DNA of 64,000 nt from Mytilinidion resinicola (lineage: Eukaryota > Ascomycota > Dothideomycetes > Mytilinidiales > Mytilinidiaceae), in the NCBI RefSeq assembly GCF_010093595.1, contig NW_022985464.1, positions 382,161-446,160 of the forward strand, written 5' to 3'. The notes under the pieces were generated by a model. The model was not told where the DNA came from. It did no database searches and saw nothing but the letters and a program-made list of their open reading frames with translations. Numbering within the stretch: the stretch's first letter is position 1; every line of letters starts with the position of its first letter. Positions 10,657 through 19,892 of this stretch are shown here, piece after piece. The position numbers were made by a program, and so were the translations under genes.

Positions 10657-12169
10657 TTAAGCAGCCTGTACTGCAGTCTCTACTGCAGCTTTCACTGCTT
10701 TCGTCCTAACCGGCACATTGTCCACTTCCCTGATCGGCGGCGCCTCAAACTCATACCCAAACACGCTCTTCATCTTCTCCGCCTTGCCCAGCCGCCTCTG
10801 CTGCTCCTTCTTGACCATCCCAACCCAACTCTTCCTGTCCGCGCCGTGCTCCAAGTCCTTGCGCCACAAGGCATTGCGCGGCGCGGGCTTCTTGAAGCGC
10901 TTGCCGGCGCCCTTGAACAGCTCCTCGTGGACCTGCGCCGGGGGCACGACGCGCACCTGCAGCAGGCGCTGGAAGAGCAGGTAGTTGTGCATGGTGCGGG
11001 CGACAATGTCGGCGACGTCGGCCGAGGCGAACTCGATGAAGGCGTAGTGCTTGCTGGCACCCGTGCGCTTGTTGCGCGACAGGCGCAGGCGCTTGATGTG
11101 CCCGAATTGGGAGAAGTAGGCGCGCATTTGGTGCTCGTAGAAGCCGTGGGGGACGCGGCTGTGGTGTGTTAGGGATGGGATGTTTCAGTGAGGCTTAGGG
11201 GGTGGGATGGGGGGGCTTACCCAACGTATATCACACCTGGCTCGCCGCCGCTCTGGCCGGCCTGCTTCAATTGCCTTTTCAGGGCATCGGAGGCGGGGAC
11301 GTCGGGCAAGTGATCTAGGTCTAGACCTTCGCCGTCATCCTCGCTCTCCGCCTTCTCAGCAGCGGCTTCACCTTCGCTGCTTTCGAAGCCGGCGAGGAGG
11401 GCGGCGGTCTGGTCGTCCTCGACATCGCTGTCGGACTCTTCTACTACAACCGCAACAACCTTCTCCTTCTTGCTTTTCTTGCTCTTCTTGCTATCCTCAG
11501 TAGCGGCGACCTTCGTCTTCTTAGCCTTAGGTGGCTTCTCAGTGACTATCTCGACATCGGAGGCGGTATCCGGGGTGATAGCGCGCTTGGCGGGGATTTT
11601 GGGAACAGCTTTGACTTTTTTCTCCTTCTTAGCCTTGGGCACCGTCTCAGTAACTACCTCGATATCAGAGGCTGTATCCGGTGTTGTAGCCCGCTTGGGC
11701 AGAACCGTAGAAGCGGGCTTGTCTTTTTTCTCTTTCTTCGCCTTCTTATCCTCTTTGCTGGCGGTTATCTCCTTGGTTGCAGTTTTTTCCTTCTTCGATA
11801 GTTTCTCTCCAGCGACTTCGGGCTCTTTGGGGGCTTTCTTTCCCTTGGGAGCTTTTTTCTCTTTCGGCGCTTTCGTCTCCTTCACTTCGACCTTCTCTTC
11901 CAGCTTTGCGACCTCGTCTTTGGGCACTTTCTTCTCCTTAGGTACCTTCTTCTCCTTGGACGCCTTCTTTACCACCTCAATTCCTTCCTCTTTTGTCGCC
12001 TTCTCGGGCGCAGATTCTGTCGCAGGTGCTTCTGATTTCTTCGGTCGCTTGGTCTTGGGCGAGGTGTCTGTGGTGCCTAGGAAATGCGTTAGCTTATTGA
12101 ATGGCAGCGTGAATGCAAACAAATTAGCTTACTCTTGCGCTTCTGCGCCTTGGTGAGTTCGGGCGCCAT
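10657..12169 (-). CDS. NOP15: RRM-domain ribosome biogenesis protein (Nop15/NIFK-like), three exons
   Basis: Nop15 is a nucleolar RNA-binding protein for 60S pre-ribosome maturation. Exons on the minus strand are 12169-12133, 12076-11221 and 11158-10657, with GTAAGC donors and CTAG/ACAG acceptors, encoding 464 residues. The C-terminal RRM spans the last splice: GVIYVGRVPHGFYEHQM (RNP2 region), FSQFGHIKRLRLSRNK and SKHYAFIEFASADVA (RNP1 region), then NYLLFQRLLQVRVVPP. The N-terminal ~270 residues are low complexity, rich in Lys/Glu/Pro/Ala, with two similar units around PDTASDIEVVTE and PDTASDVEIVTE. This makes it about twice the length of yeast Nop15. It is divergent from RCL1. Confidence 0.9.
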
Positions 12170-12518
12170 TGTGGTTGTATTTTGAAATTTGTGTTGGAGG
12201 TCGAAGAGTTGAGGTTCGAAAGCTCGAACTTTTCGGTCCCTGCGGCGCTAGTCGAACGAAAATTTAGTGGGGTAGGAGACCTATCAAGACCACAGGCACA
12301 TCTATCCTCGATCATTCACGCAATATTGAAGCAATCGGCTATAAACAAGAATTCTGGTATAAAAGAGTACCTCAGATCTACTCATGAAACTTTGGAGTTA
12401 GTACGATCAAGACTGAAGCAGTAAATACATGCGGAGGTCTTCCGCACCTCTTTCAACTTTTTTTTGTAGCACCTCCAACTCAATCTCACCACCAAAGAAA
12501 TACACCTTTACCGCCACG
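12170..12518. promoter_or_regulatory. Bidirectional promoter NOP15-RCL1
   Basis: Only 349 bp separate the divergent starts of two ribosome-biogenesis genes, so a shared promoter is likely. A T-rich tract (TTTTTTTTG) lies about 55 bases upstream of the RCL1 start. I did not find a clear PAC or RRPE element by eye. Confidence 0.5.
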
Positions 12519-13730
12519 ATGTCCACCGGACCCTCCCAACCCCCTCTTCGCTTCACAGGCTCCAAGTCCCTCATCAATCGCCTCGTCCTCTCCACCCTCA
12601 CCGGCCGTCCTATCCGCATCTCTCAAGTCCGCTCAACCAGCATATCCTCGACCGGCTTCGCGCCGCACGAAGTCTCCTTCCTCCGCCTCCTCGACTCCAT
12701 CACCAATGGCTCCAGCATCGACCTCGACTACACCGGCACCACCCTCGTCTACCGCCCCGGCCTCATAACCGGCAGCGCGCCCGGACTCGGCACCGCTGGC
12801 GGCGTGCTGCGCCATGAGCTCGAAGCCGGCTGCACGAGGGGCGTGAGCTACTTCCTACTCCCGCTCTGCCTTCTCGCGCCATTCTCGAAGGCACCGGTCA
12901 ACGTCATCTTCACTGGTGCGGGATGTATCACATCTGCGACGCCGACGGGGGATATTTCTGTGGATGCGGTGCGCACGGCTATCCTCCCGCTTTTCGCGCA
13001 GTTTGGCGTGGAGCGGAACATCGAGTTACGGATACTGAAGCGCTCGTGTCCGGGTCCTGGAGGTAAAGGCGGTGCGGGTGAGGTTCAATTGATATTTGGA
13101 CACCAGGTGCGGTTACCGAAGACGCTGCATCTGATGAATCCGGGACGGGTGAAGAAGATAAGAGGGGTGGCTTATGCGACTGGAGTTGCGGCGGCGAATA
13201 ATGCGCGCATGATTGAGTCGGCGAGGGGTGTGTTGAACGAGCTATGCAAAGATACGTTCATTGCGTCGGATGTGTCTCCTGCTCCGCTACTACCGTCGCA
13301 AGATAGGAGCAATCCGGGCGCGAAGAGGAAGTTGGGAATTGGGTTTGGGATACTGCTGGTGGCAGAGACGTCGACGGGGTGCCTGTACTCGGCGGATGTG
13401 GGTAGTCCACCTGAAGGAGGAGAGCCACCGGAGAGTGTGGGACGGCAGTGTGCATTTCAATTACTGGAAACGGTAGCAGCAGGTGGATGTGTGAGTAAGA
13501 TTGCGGCACCGACGATGCTGATGCTCATGGCTATGGGAGACGGCGACGTTGGGAGGCTGCAGATGGGAAGAAATGTGGTTGGCTCTGAAGAGATTATTGG
13601 ACTAGGCAGAGACTTGAGGGAGTTCGGATGCAGTGCGTGGGGCTTGAGGGATGCTGGAGGAGGAAGTGAGGACATCGTGGTGAGTATTGTCGGAAGGGGA
13701 GTGGGTAACGTGGGGAGGAAGATTGCGTGA
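12519..13730 (+). CDS. RCL1: RNA 3'-terminal phosphate cyclase-like protein Rcl1
   Basis: Rcl1 acts with Bms1 in the small-subunit processome at early pre-rRNA cleavage steps; it has the cyclase fold but family members lack cyclase activity. The open frame begins at 12429, but the ATG at 12519 (MSTGPSQPPLRFTGSKSLIN) fits the family start, giving 403 residues. Conserved features include LRFTGSKSLINRLVLSTLTG, GFAPHEVSFLRLLDSITNGS, DYTGTTLVYRPGLITGS, the GGGKxGxGE-like segment GPGGKGGAGEVQLIFG and RVKKIRGVAYA. No intron is present. It converges on the dephospho-CoA kinase gene, with a 225-bp gap. Confidence 0.95.
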   Translation: MSTGPSQPPLRFTGSKSLINRLVLSTLTGRPIRISQVRSTSISSTGFAPHEVSFLRLLDSITNGSSIDLDYTGTTLVYRPGLITGSAPGLGTAGGVLRHELEAGCTRGVSYFLLPLCLLAPFSKAPVNVIFTGAGCITSATPTGDISVDAVRTAILPLFAQFGVERNIELRILKRSCPGPGGKGGAGEVQLIFGHQVRLPKTLHLMNPGRVKKIRGVAYATGVAAANNARMIESARGVLNELCKDTFIASDVSPAPLLPSQDRSNPGAKRKLGIGFGILLVAETSTGCLYSADVGSPPEGGEPPESVGRQCAFQLLETVAAGGCVSKIAAPTMLMLMAMGDGDVGRLQMGRNVVGSEEIIGLGRDLREFGCSAWGLRDAGGGSEDIVVSIVGRGVGNVGRKIA

Positions 13731-13955
13731 GTTGTGAGGCAATGTTTTTATAATGATATCCCTTTTCCAACTTAATGACTATGCCAGAAGAAAACAGTGC
13801 CCTTCATATATGATGTCTTCTATAACTTGAACTACTCTACAGCTCTTGTACATTATTTGTGACACATGTACACGAAGCCTGGAGTATATATAAACCCTTC
13901 TAGCAAGCTTCAACCATTCGTCTACTGCTCATGGTATACTCAACATCCCCTCCCC

Positions 13956-14753
13956 TCACAGCTTCGCCTTCTCCCTCTTTTTCTCCTCCTCCCACTGCAA
14001 CTGCACCCTCCTCATCCTCCACCAACTCACCACCCCCACCACCGCCGCCAGCGGCGGACAAACCCACAGCAACGTACTCCACCACGCCGGACTCCCTCTC
14101 CTAACCTCCTCCATGACCCTCGCCACATCCCTCTCCAAATCCTCCTTCCCCCGATCATTCCACACCACCGCCCCAGCCCCCTTCCCCCTCCGCATGACCC
14201 TCGCCGCCTTCTCCGCCACATCCCCCTGACTCAAGACCCTATTCCTCGCATCCTCCTCATTCAAATGCGCATCCCTGTCCCTCAACCTCTGAATCTGCAC
14301 GCCCGGGTCCCTCACCCCCACAACCAATATATTCCCGCAATACCGCTCCCACCCGCTCTCGAACAGCAGCGGCACGTCCAGCACGACGGCCCAGCTGCCG
14401 CGCAGGTACGCCCACACCATCTGCTTGTACATCTCGCGGCGCACGGCCGGGTGCACGATGCCGTTGAGCACCTGGCGGTCGCGCACGCGGTCGTCGCTGG
14501 CGCCGAACACGCGGCGGCCCAGCGCGGGGCGATTGAGCGGCCGCGCGTGCGCGGGCTCCGGCAGCAGCAGGTCCGGCGTCGTGGGCTGGAAGTGCCGCAC
14601 GATGGCGGCGTAGCCCGGGGTGCCGGGCTCGACGACCTTGCGCGCGAGCTGGTCGGCGTCGATGATGGGGAGGGAGTAGGGCGGCTTGGAGAGCAGGGCG
14701 GAGACGGTGGATTTGCCCGTGGCGATGGAGCCGGTCAGGCCGAGGAGGAGCAT
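13956..14753 (-). CDS. CAB5: Dephospho-CoA kinase with C-terminal membrane segment
   Basis: Dephospho-CoA kinase phosphorylates the ribose 3'-OH of dephospho-CoA, the last step of coenzyme A synthesis. The 265-residue protein starts MLLLGLTGSIATGKST, a P-loop at residues 5-16, followed by IDADQLARKVVEPGTPG, the conserved VVLDVPLLFESG segment and QIQRLRDRD. Near the C-terminus a hydrophobic stretch (LLWVCPPLAAVVGVVSWW) looks like one membrane anchor followed by a basic tail, as in some fungal versions. It is a single exon with GC-rich codon use. It converges with RCL1 and is followed on the same strand by the membrane protein gene. Confidence 0.92.
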   Translation of the reverse strand: MLLLGLTGSIATGKSTVSALLSKPPYSLPIIDADQLARKVVEPGTPGYAAIVRHFQPTTPDLLLPEPAHARPLNRPALGRRVFGASDDRVRDRQVLNGIVHPAVRREMYKQMVWAYLRGSWAVVLDVPLLFESGWERYCGNILVVGVRDPGVQIQRLRDRDAHLNEEDARNRVLSQGDVAEKAARVMRRGKGAGAVVWNDRGKEDLERDVARVMEEVRRGSPAWWSTLLWVCPPLAAVVGVVSWWRMRRVQLQWEEEKKREKAKL

Positions 14754-15110
14754 GGTGGTGGTTGTGCGCTAGTTGGAGGTCGGAGGTTGGGGTGGATGGG
14801 AGGGTGTTTGGTGGAGGGTTGGGGTTGTTTGGGCTGGGAGGAGATGGGTGGGCAAGCCCAGACGGTGGGGTGGTCACATCTTGGTGAATGGTGCTGTGGG
14901 GGAGAGCTATGGGGTTGGCGGGGAACCTCGGAGCGAAGGATGGCGGCATCTGTAGGGCTGAAAGCAGGTCATTTTAGCATGGCACGTGATTGATGCATGC
15001 AGGTACGTCTTCAGTTTGTATCACCCTCGTCAATTGTGGCTAGATATGAGTATCTATGGAAAAGCTAGCAGTGTCATTACATCATTAATATGAAACGCCG
15101 AAAATACAAT

Positions 15111-17000
15111 CTAGATCCAGCCTCCTTCAACATGAGCAACTTTACTCTCCAACTCGTCCTCACTCACTCTTCCTCTACCCAAAGAAATCCCAAACCTATC
15201 ACCGTCCTTGGTTACAAGTCTTACGGACACATCGCCGATCCCTTCATCTCGATCGCTAAACAGCCACATTTTCTTCGCCTTCTCCTTCTTGGGTACAATG
15301 CCCGCCCCCATACCGTCAACTGCATCTGCTACGCCCATCCCTCCTCCTCTCGACGCGGCGACAATCAAAGCTCTTGGATCCAAAAAGTCGAAGCTTCCTA
15401 AGCTCATCCAAGCACGCGTTCGAGCCGATTCTGCGGCTACAGCTAGCAGAACCACAAAGTTGACCGTAAAGACAGCATACACGTAGGCTGGCTGACCAAA
15501 TCGCAGTGCGTTCCTGTTCACTTTCGCTGTTCGTGACTCTGAGAATTGGCCGACCATGAGCTGTGCCGCAGCGTATGCAGATAGCATATCATCGGTCATC
15601 GCAGTAATAGAATTTGTTAGGCCAGCGAGAGTAGCATCAGCTTCCGTGTTCGTTGCGTTCGAAGCACTCATGGACATGTTGTATGCTGCGATACTGGAGT
15701 TAAGAGAATCCCCCAGCAACGAAACATACAAGTTGGTGAGGTCGTTGGACAGCAGCGAGAACTGGCGAACGACAGTGCGGGTGAGGTTGCGCTCGGGATT
15801 GAAGTCTGGGATCCGCTGGCCAGGAGTCACAGCAATGGTGCGATTGGGTAGATTGACAGATATGTTGAAAAGAGTCGGTGTGAACTCGAAGGAGCATTGA
15901 GTCGTGTTGAGGAACGCATAGTCTTTGCCAGAGGCAATAGCGAGGTATCGTCGCTCTGATAGAGGCGAGTGTGAAACTCCTATTGCAACAATAGCGTCGG
16001 AGTAGTGGCCTACGTAGTTATTGTACTCGACAGTCTGCATGACAGTAACGTCTTCGACGCTATCGGGGAGGTATCCGCCGGCTATCCACATCCATTGGTC
16101 GACATCTTTCGTAATTATGAATTCAGTGCTGGAGTTGTAGGTGCAGGAGACTTCAGGAAGATAGCCTGACTCTTGGTAGGTGTATCCCGTTGCCAGCTCC
16201 AAGGCTCTTATGTTCTCGTCGCCCAGGCCAACAGAACTACCGACACCATATGAACGACCTAGGTAACTGAATTGTGTGTTGTCGAGTTTGGAATGTTGCC
16301 GGACACTCTTGTCCAAGGTGGTGGCGGACGCCCCTGAGGATAGGATGTCTCCAACAAGTTGAGTGCCCACGTTGTAGGTGAAATACCCCTGCGTAGTGCG
16401 GAGAGTGGGTCCTCCTTGTCGAATCTCGGAAGGGTACTCCTTGATTAAAGAGACGTTCGAGTAGCTTGGAAGCTGGAGTGTAGCCACAGTCGCATCAGTC
16501 GTCAGGATCGGGGTTATGGCGCCGGCCCACAACGCAGAAGGGATAACCCCGAAAGAAGCCATAATGAGGACAGGAAAGAACAGTCGTAATGGGAGGTCCC
16601 AGTCGACTCGCGGTATGCTTATATCCATCCATGCTCGGAGGACATCTAGGGTAACGACTGACTTGTTGAAACGCAAGCGAGTTGCATAGTTGATCAGACG
16701 ACATATGGCCGTGACTTGAACTAAGCCGAAAAGAGAAGATAGTAGCTGTACCGCAAACCCGACGGATGCCCGATGCAGGATGATGAAGTTATACGCATGT
16801 CCAGAAATGGTCCAATGCAAGGAGTTTGCTGCTAATAGTAACGTTGATATAACTGTAGGCACAAAAAGCCCATAGAATGCGTTGTATTTCGTCCAATGCT
16901 TGTACGGAGAATTCTTCTTCAACTCGTTGGGAGAGTCGTAGGGTCCAGGGTCCGGGTTTTCTATGGCGACAACATCATGGGAGACTTGGGGTGGAAACAT
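15111..17000 (-). CDS. Hypothetical multi-pass membrane protein with a large glycosylated extracellular domain
   Basis: I do not recognise a named family. The frame is open from 17210, but the ATG at 17000 (MFPPQVSHDVVAIENP) gives a more plausible 629-residue protein. Three hydrophobic helices lie in the first ~200 residues (around VPTVISTLLLAANSL, VQLLSSLFGLVQVTAI and FFPVLIMASFGVIPSALWAG). A long Ser/Thr-rich luminal region follows with many N-x-S/T sites (YNSS, NTTQ, FNIS, PNRT, RNLT, NSS, YNMS). A final helix (VYAVFTVNFVVLLAVAA) precedes a cytoplasmic tail of about 100 residues. This topology, N-terminal helices plus a glycosylated loop and C-terminal helix, is common among unnamed ascomycete plasma-membrane proteins. 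It is the last clean gene before the transposon block. Confidence 0.7.
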   Translation of the reverse strand: MFPPQVSHDVVAIENPDPGPYDSPNELKKNSPYKHWTKYNAFYGLFVPTVISTLLLAANSLHWTISGHAYNFIILHRASVGFAVQLLSSLFGLVQVTAICRLINYATRLRFNKSVVTLDVLRAWMDISIPRVDWDLPLRLFFPVLIMASFGVIPSALWAGAITPILTTDATVATLQLPSYSNVSLIKEYPSEIRQGGPTLRTTQGYFTYNVGTQLVGDILSSGASATTLDKSVRQHSKLDNTQFSYLGRSYGVGSSVGLGDENIRALELATGYTYQESGYLPEVSCTYNSSTEFIITKDVDQWMWIAGGYLPDSVEDVTVMQTVEYNNYVGHYSDAIVAIGVSHSPLSERRYLAIASGKDYAFLNTTQCSFEFTPTLFNISVNLPNRTIAVTPGQRIPDFNPERNLTRTVVRQFSLLSNDLTNLYVSLLGDSLNSSIAAYNMSMSASNATNTEADATLAGLTNSITAMTDDMLSAYAAAQLMVGQFSESRTAKVNRNALRFGQPAYVYAVFTVNFVVLLAVAAESARTRAWMSLGSFDFLDPRALIVAASRGGGMGVADAVDGMGAGIVPKKEKAKKMWLFSDRDEGIGDVSVRLVTKDGDRFGISLGRGRVSEDELESKVAHVEGGWI

Positions 17001-17403
17001 GACTGGATGAGACCGAGGAATCAAAAGAAGCGCGATTGAAGGAATACAATCCCAGGCATGAGTCTTTAAGAGCGCGGGAGGATGGTGTCCCTCATGGTTT
17101 CCACTCTTGGAGGTTTCATATTCGTCCTGGGCGGCTAATGGATGCTGTGCCGCACCCTTCCTGCATAGCAATCCAGGATCGCAATCCAACCGAATCAGCC
17201 CAGCATTCAAATCGAGATGACTTATACAAATTTGCTTGATTACTTTCTAGGCGATGAGATATTTCGGGTACGAGCAACTGTTGGAGGCGCGCATGTTAAT
17301 GCATTCACTCATGGATACGATACGCAGCCTGGACTGCGAGGGTTGAACCTAATATCTTAGGACCCTTGATCAAAGGGTTAAGTATTGTTGAATTTCTATT
17401 GGG
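17001..17403. other. Boundary spacer between the last housekeeping-block gene and the transposon block
   Basis: About 400 bp of balanced composition upstream of the membrane protein gene. No gene is seen. The first transposon-like repeat begins at about 17404. Confidence 0.4.
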
Positions 17404-17469
17404 GAGGGCTAATCGTACACCCCCTAATGAATAATCGTGCACCCCCTTTCGAATGATCATACACCCCCT
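17404..17469 (+). repeat. Three tandem 22-bp units ending CACCCCCT
   Basis: Units 17404-17425, 17426-17447 and 17448-17469 share a core AATCGTACACCCCCT, with CACCCCCT at 17418, 17440 and 17462, exactly 22 bp apart. They sit at the left edge of the degenerate transposon whose HTH frame starts at 17647, so they may be sub-repeats of its terminal repeat. Confidence 0.75.
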
Positions 17470-17646
17470 ACTTTACCGCTTCTGATTGGCTCGGAGGTCC
17501 GGCAGAAGGCCTCCGAACATTCACCCTTACGTTTATCTGCACGTGCATCTCTGCCGTACGACTGCAAAAGTCTGTTGAGTACGGGCCACTATCGCCAATT
17601 TCCGGAGTATGTAAACAAAATTGAAGCATGATTCCTCTACCACGCA

Positions 17647-18282
17647 ATGGCTGAAATTAGTGATAACTACCGTGCAATCATTCTTCAATATCGCTTCCAC
17701 GATGGGCTCAGTTTTCCCGACATTGCCAGCCCGCTAAAGGATGTAACAGCAGCTGGCGCTTATGCAGTCTGTTCGAGAGCCCACAAACGCGCCAACTCCA
17801 CCAACATCGACCTCCTTCTTGCACACAAGAGTGCTGCACCCAGATCTAGTCGTCCTCAGCGTGTAGAACCAGTATCTAAGGTATTAATTTAAATTAGAGA
17901 AGCCCTATATAGTTGATATAAGTTTTAATAACAGACTAAGGCAGCCAATAACACATTTAAATGCGTCCGAACAAACTACACTATAATAATGTGCATGCCT
18001 CTTAGGCAACTAGATATAAAGCAGGTCTATAATATTATATAAGGCAGGCTTTATTTATAAGCAGATCTAATTAATCTAACCCTAATTACCTAGAAGTATA
18101 TGCTTAAAAAGCCGGCACTTTTAAAACTTAACTTAGATAATTATAAATAAAAAACACGATGCAGTCGTCCTAACAAGCCGTTGGAAATCGAAGCCAAAGG
18201 GAGTTCTAATGGGCTCTTTAAGGCACTTAGAGCAATCGTACGCAATTACAAAGCCCTCCGGGCAGCGGTGGTGGTGTTGCAG
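17647..18282 (+). pseudogene. Degenerate transposase-like gene with N-terminal helix-turn-helix
   Basis: A clean frame runs from the ATG at 17647 to 17892 (81 residues) and contains a helix-turn-helix-like stretch (YRFHDGLSFPDIAS, then AYAVCSRAHKRA), as at the start of many Tc1/mariner-type transposases. From 17893 to about 18120 the sequence becomes TA-rich with many stops. It then recovers at 18130-18282, where a clean frame rich in Arg/Ala is cut by the solo LTR at 18283. The patchy decay suggests RIP on an old DNA transposon. Family is inferred only from the HTH and the repeat edge. Confidence 0.4.
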
Positions 18283-18813
18283 TGTAACGGGTCGTCTCTT
18301 CTATACCTTCTAAGTGTCATACACTGAGGCAGGGTATAGGTCAAGTCGTCGTCGGGGTGCGATAGTCTTCCAAAGGTAAGGCAAGAATCAATCTCAGGTC
18401 TAAGACGGGTTACTTCCAATAGATAGTATTGAAGTCTTGAGTTGAACACGAGGTTCCTATCTATGCAAAGGAGTGTGCTTAAATACAAAAGGTAACTCCT
18501 AAGAAATCTATCTGCTCGTTCTGCTCGCTGGGCTCGTAGCTCCAGAGTGCCTCGAGCACGTCGAGCGCTCTCTTGGCTCTACGCTTACTTCCTTCATAAG
18601 CCTAACGAGCCATCACGTGTTTCCTTTCCCGTGATGTCCTATTCTTAGATCGTTCCCATCCACCAGCAGTCCGTGGGGGAATCCAGGATCCCTATGCGTC
18701 CGACACGTGACCCCCTTGGTCCCGTGACCTGATTCCGCGTGATTAGTCTTATCTGCTTGCTTGTCTCCGCGAGTGCCTCTGCGCTCGGGTGGTTCGTATT
18801 ACGGGTTGTAACA
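18283..18813 (-). mobile_element. Solo LTR of the gypsy-1 family, not RIP-damaged
   Basis: Begins TGTAACGGGTCGTC and ends ACGGGTTGTAACA, i.e. TG...CA ends. It is flanked on both sides by the 5-bp target duplication TGCAG (18278-18282 and 18814-18818). It is homologous to the LTRs at 19359, 33623, 55350 and 62535, but nearly free of C-to-T/G-to-A decay. Orientation is taken from the full element at 55350-63068. It is inserted inside the HTH transposon relic. Confidence 0.93.
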
Positions 18814-19358
18814 TGCAGTAGGTTAAATCTTTCCCGCAACCCCTAACCTTAGATTGCATTTGCAATAATAATAATAACAACACCTATAATAATAATATAA
18901 CTAAAAGCCCCTTTTTAATATATATAGAAGTGTTATAAGAGCACTTAATAAAGTATAATAAATATAAAACGCCCTATAGAGTTAGCCCCTTAATACTATT
19001 AGTATAGATTTCCTCTAGGCTATAGTTATATATATTAATAATACGTTCTTTAGACTTATAGATACTAAGAAAGAACTCTACTATATATAAAGAACTATAG
19101 ATAAATAGAAAAACGCGCTATAAAAGGAATTAATAAAGGAAATAAAAAATATAAGGAAAAGTATTAGCAAATTAAAAGCTTAAGGAAATATAATATATAT
19201 AGCTATAGCAGTAAAGGCCCTAATAGTAATATAAATTAGGTGTAAGGGCTATAGGCCTGAAATAATAGATTATATTAAGTATAAGAAGAATTTATTAAAG
19301 ATCTAAACTGCGAATACACGCTGCCTATATACCTTATTACTAAGAAAGTAATATAACC
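18814..19358. other. RIP-degraded remainder of the HTH transposon
   Basis: TA-rich sequence continuing the element interrupted by the solo LTR. Conceptual plus-strand translation has many TAG/TAA stops and short Lys-rich stretches. No domain can be named. Confidence 0.3.
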
Positions 19359-19892
19359 TATAATAGGTTGTTTCTTCTATACTTTCTAAGTATTATACAC
19401 TAAGGCAGGGTATAGGTTAAGTTGTTATCGGGGTGCAATAGATTTTAAAAGGTAAGGTAAAATCAATTTTAGGTATAAAATAGGGTAGTTACTTCTAATA
19501 AGTAGTATTAAAGTCTTAAGTTAAATATAAGGTTCCTATTTATATAAAAAAGCGTTCTTATATATAAAAGCTCCGTTTTAAAAAACCTGTTTACTTATCT
19601 AACTTATAAAGCTTACGGCTTTTAAGTGCCTTAAGCAGGTTAAGCGCTTTCTTAGCTTTATACTTACCTTTTTTATAAGCCTAATAAGCTATTATATAAC
19701 CCTATTCTTATAATATCCTATTCTTAGATTATTCCTATCTACTAGCAGTTTATTAGGGAATCTAGGATTCCTATATATCTAATATATAACCTTTTTAGTC
19801 CTATAACCTAGTTCTATATAATTAGTCTAATCTATCTACTTATTTCTATAAGTACCTCTGCGCTTAGGTGGTTTATATTGCAGGTTATAATA
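19359..19892 (-). repeat. 3' LTR of gypsy-1 copy A
   Basis: This 534-bp LTR starts TATAATAGG and ends GGTTATAATA, the RIP-altered forms of TGTAACGGG and GGTTGTAACA. It has the same length as both LTRs of the 55-63 kb copy. Confidence 0.88.

Noticed and set aside
11470..12156. Long plus-strand frame, Ser/Phe-rich
   Set aside because: It is the antisense shadow of the Lys/Glu-rich NOP15 exon.
14257..14949. 230-residue Pro/Arg-rich frame on the minus strand
   Set aside because: Out-of-frame shadow of the GC-rich dephospho-CoA kinase gene.
13866..14993. 375-residue plus-strand frame
   Set aside because: Antisense to the dephospho-CoA kinase gene; Pro/His/Arg/Gly-rich composition is a GC-skew artefact.
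17404..17469. Possible CRISPR array
   Set aside because: Contiguous tandem repeats without spacers in a fungal genome.
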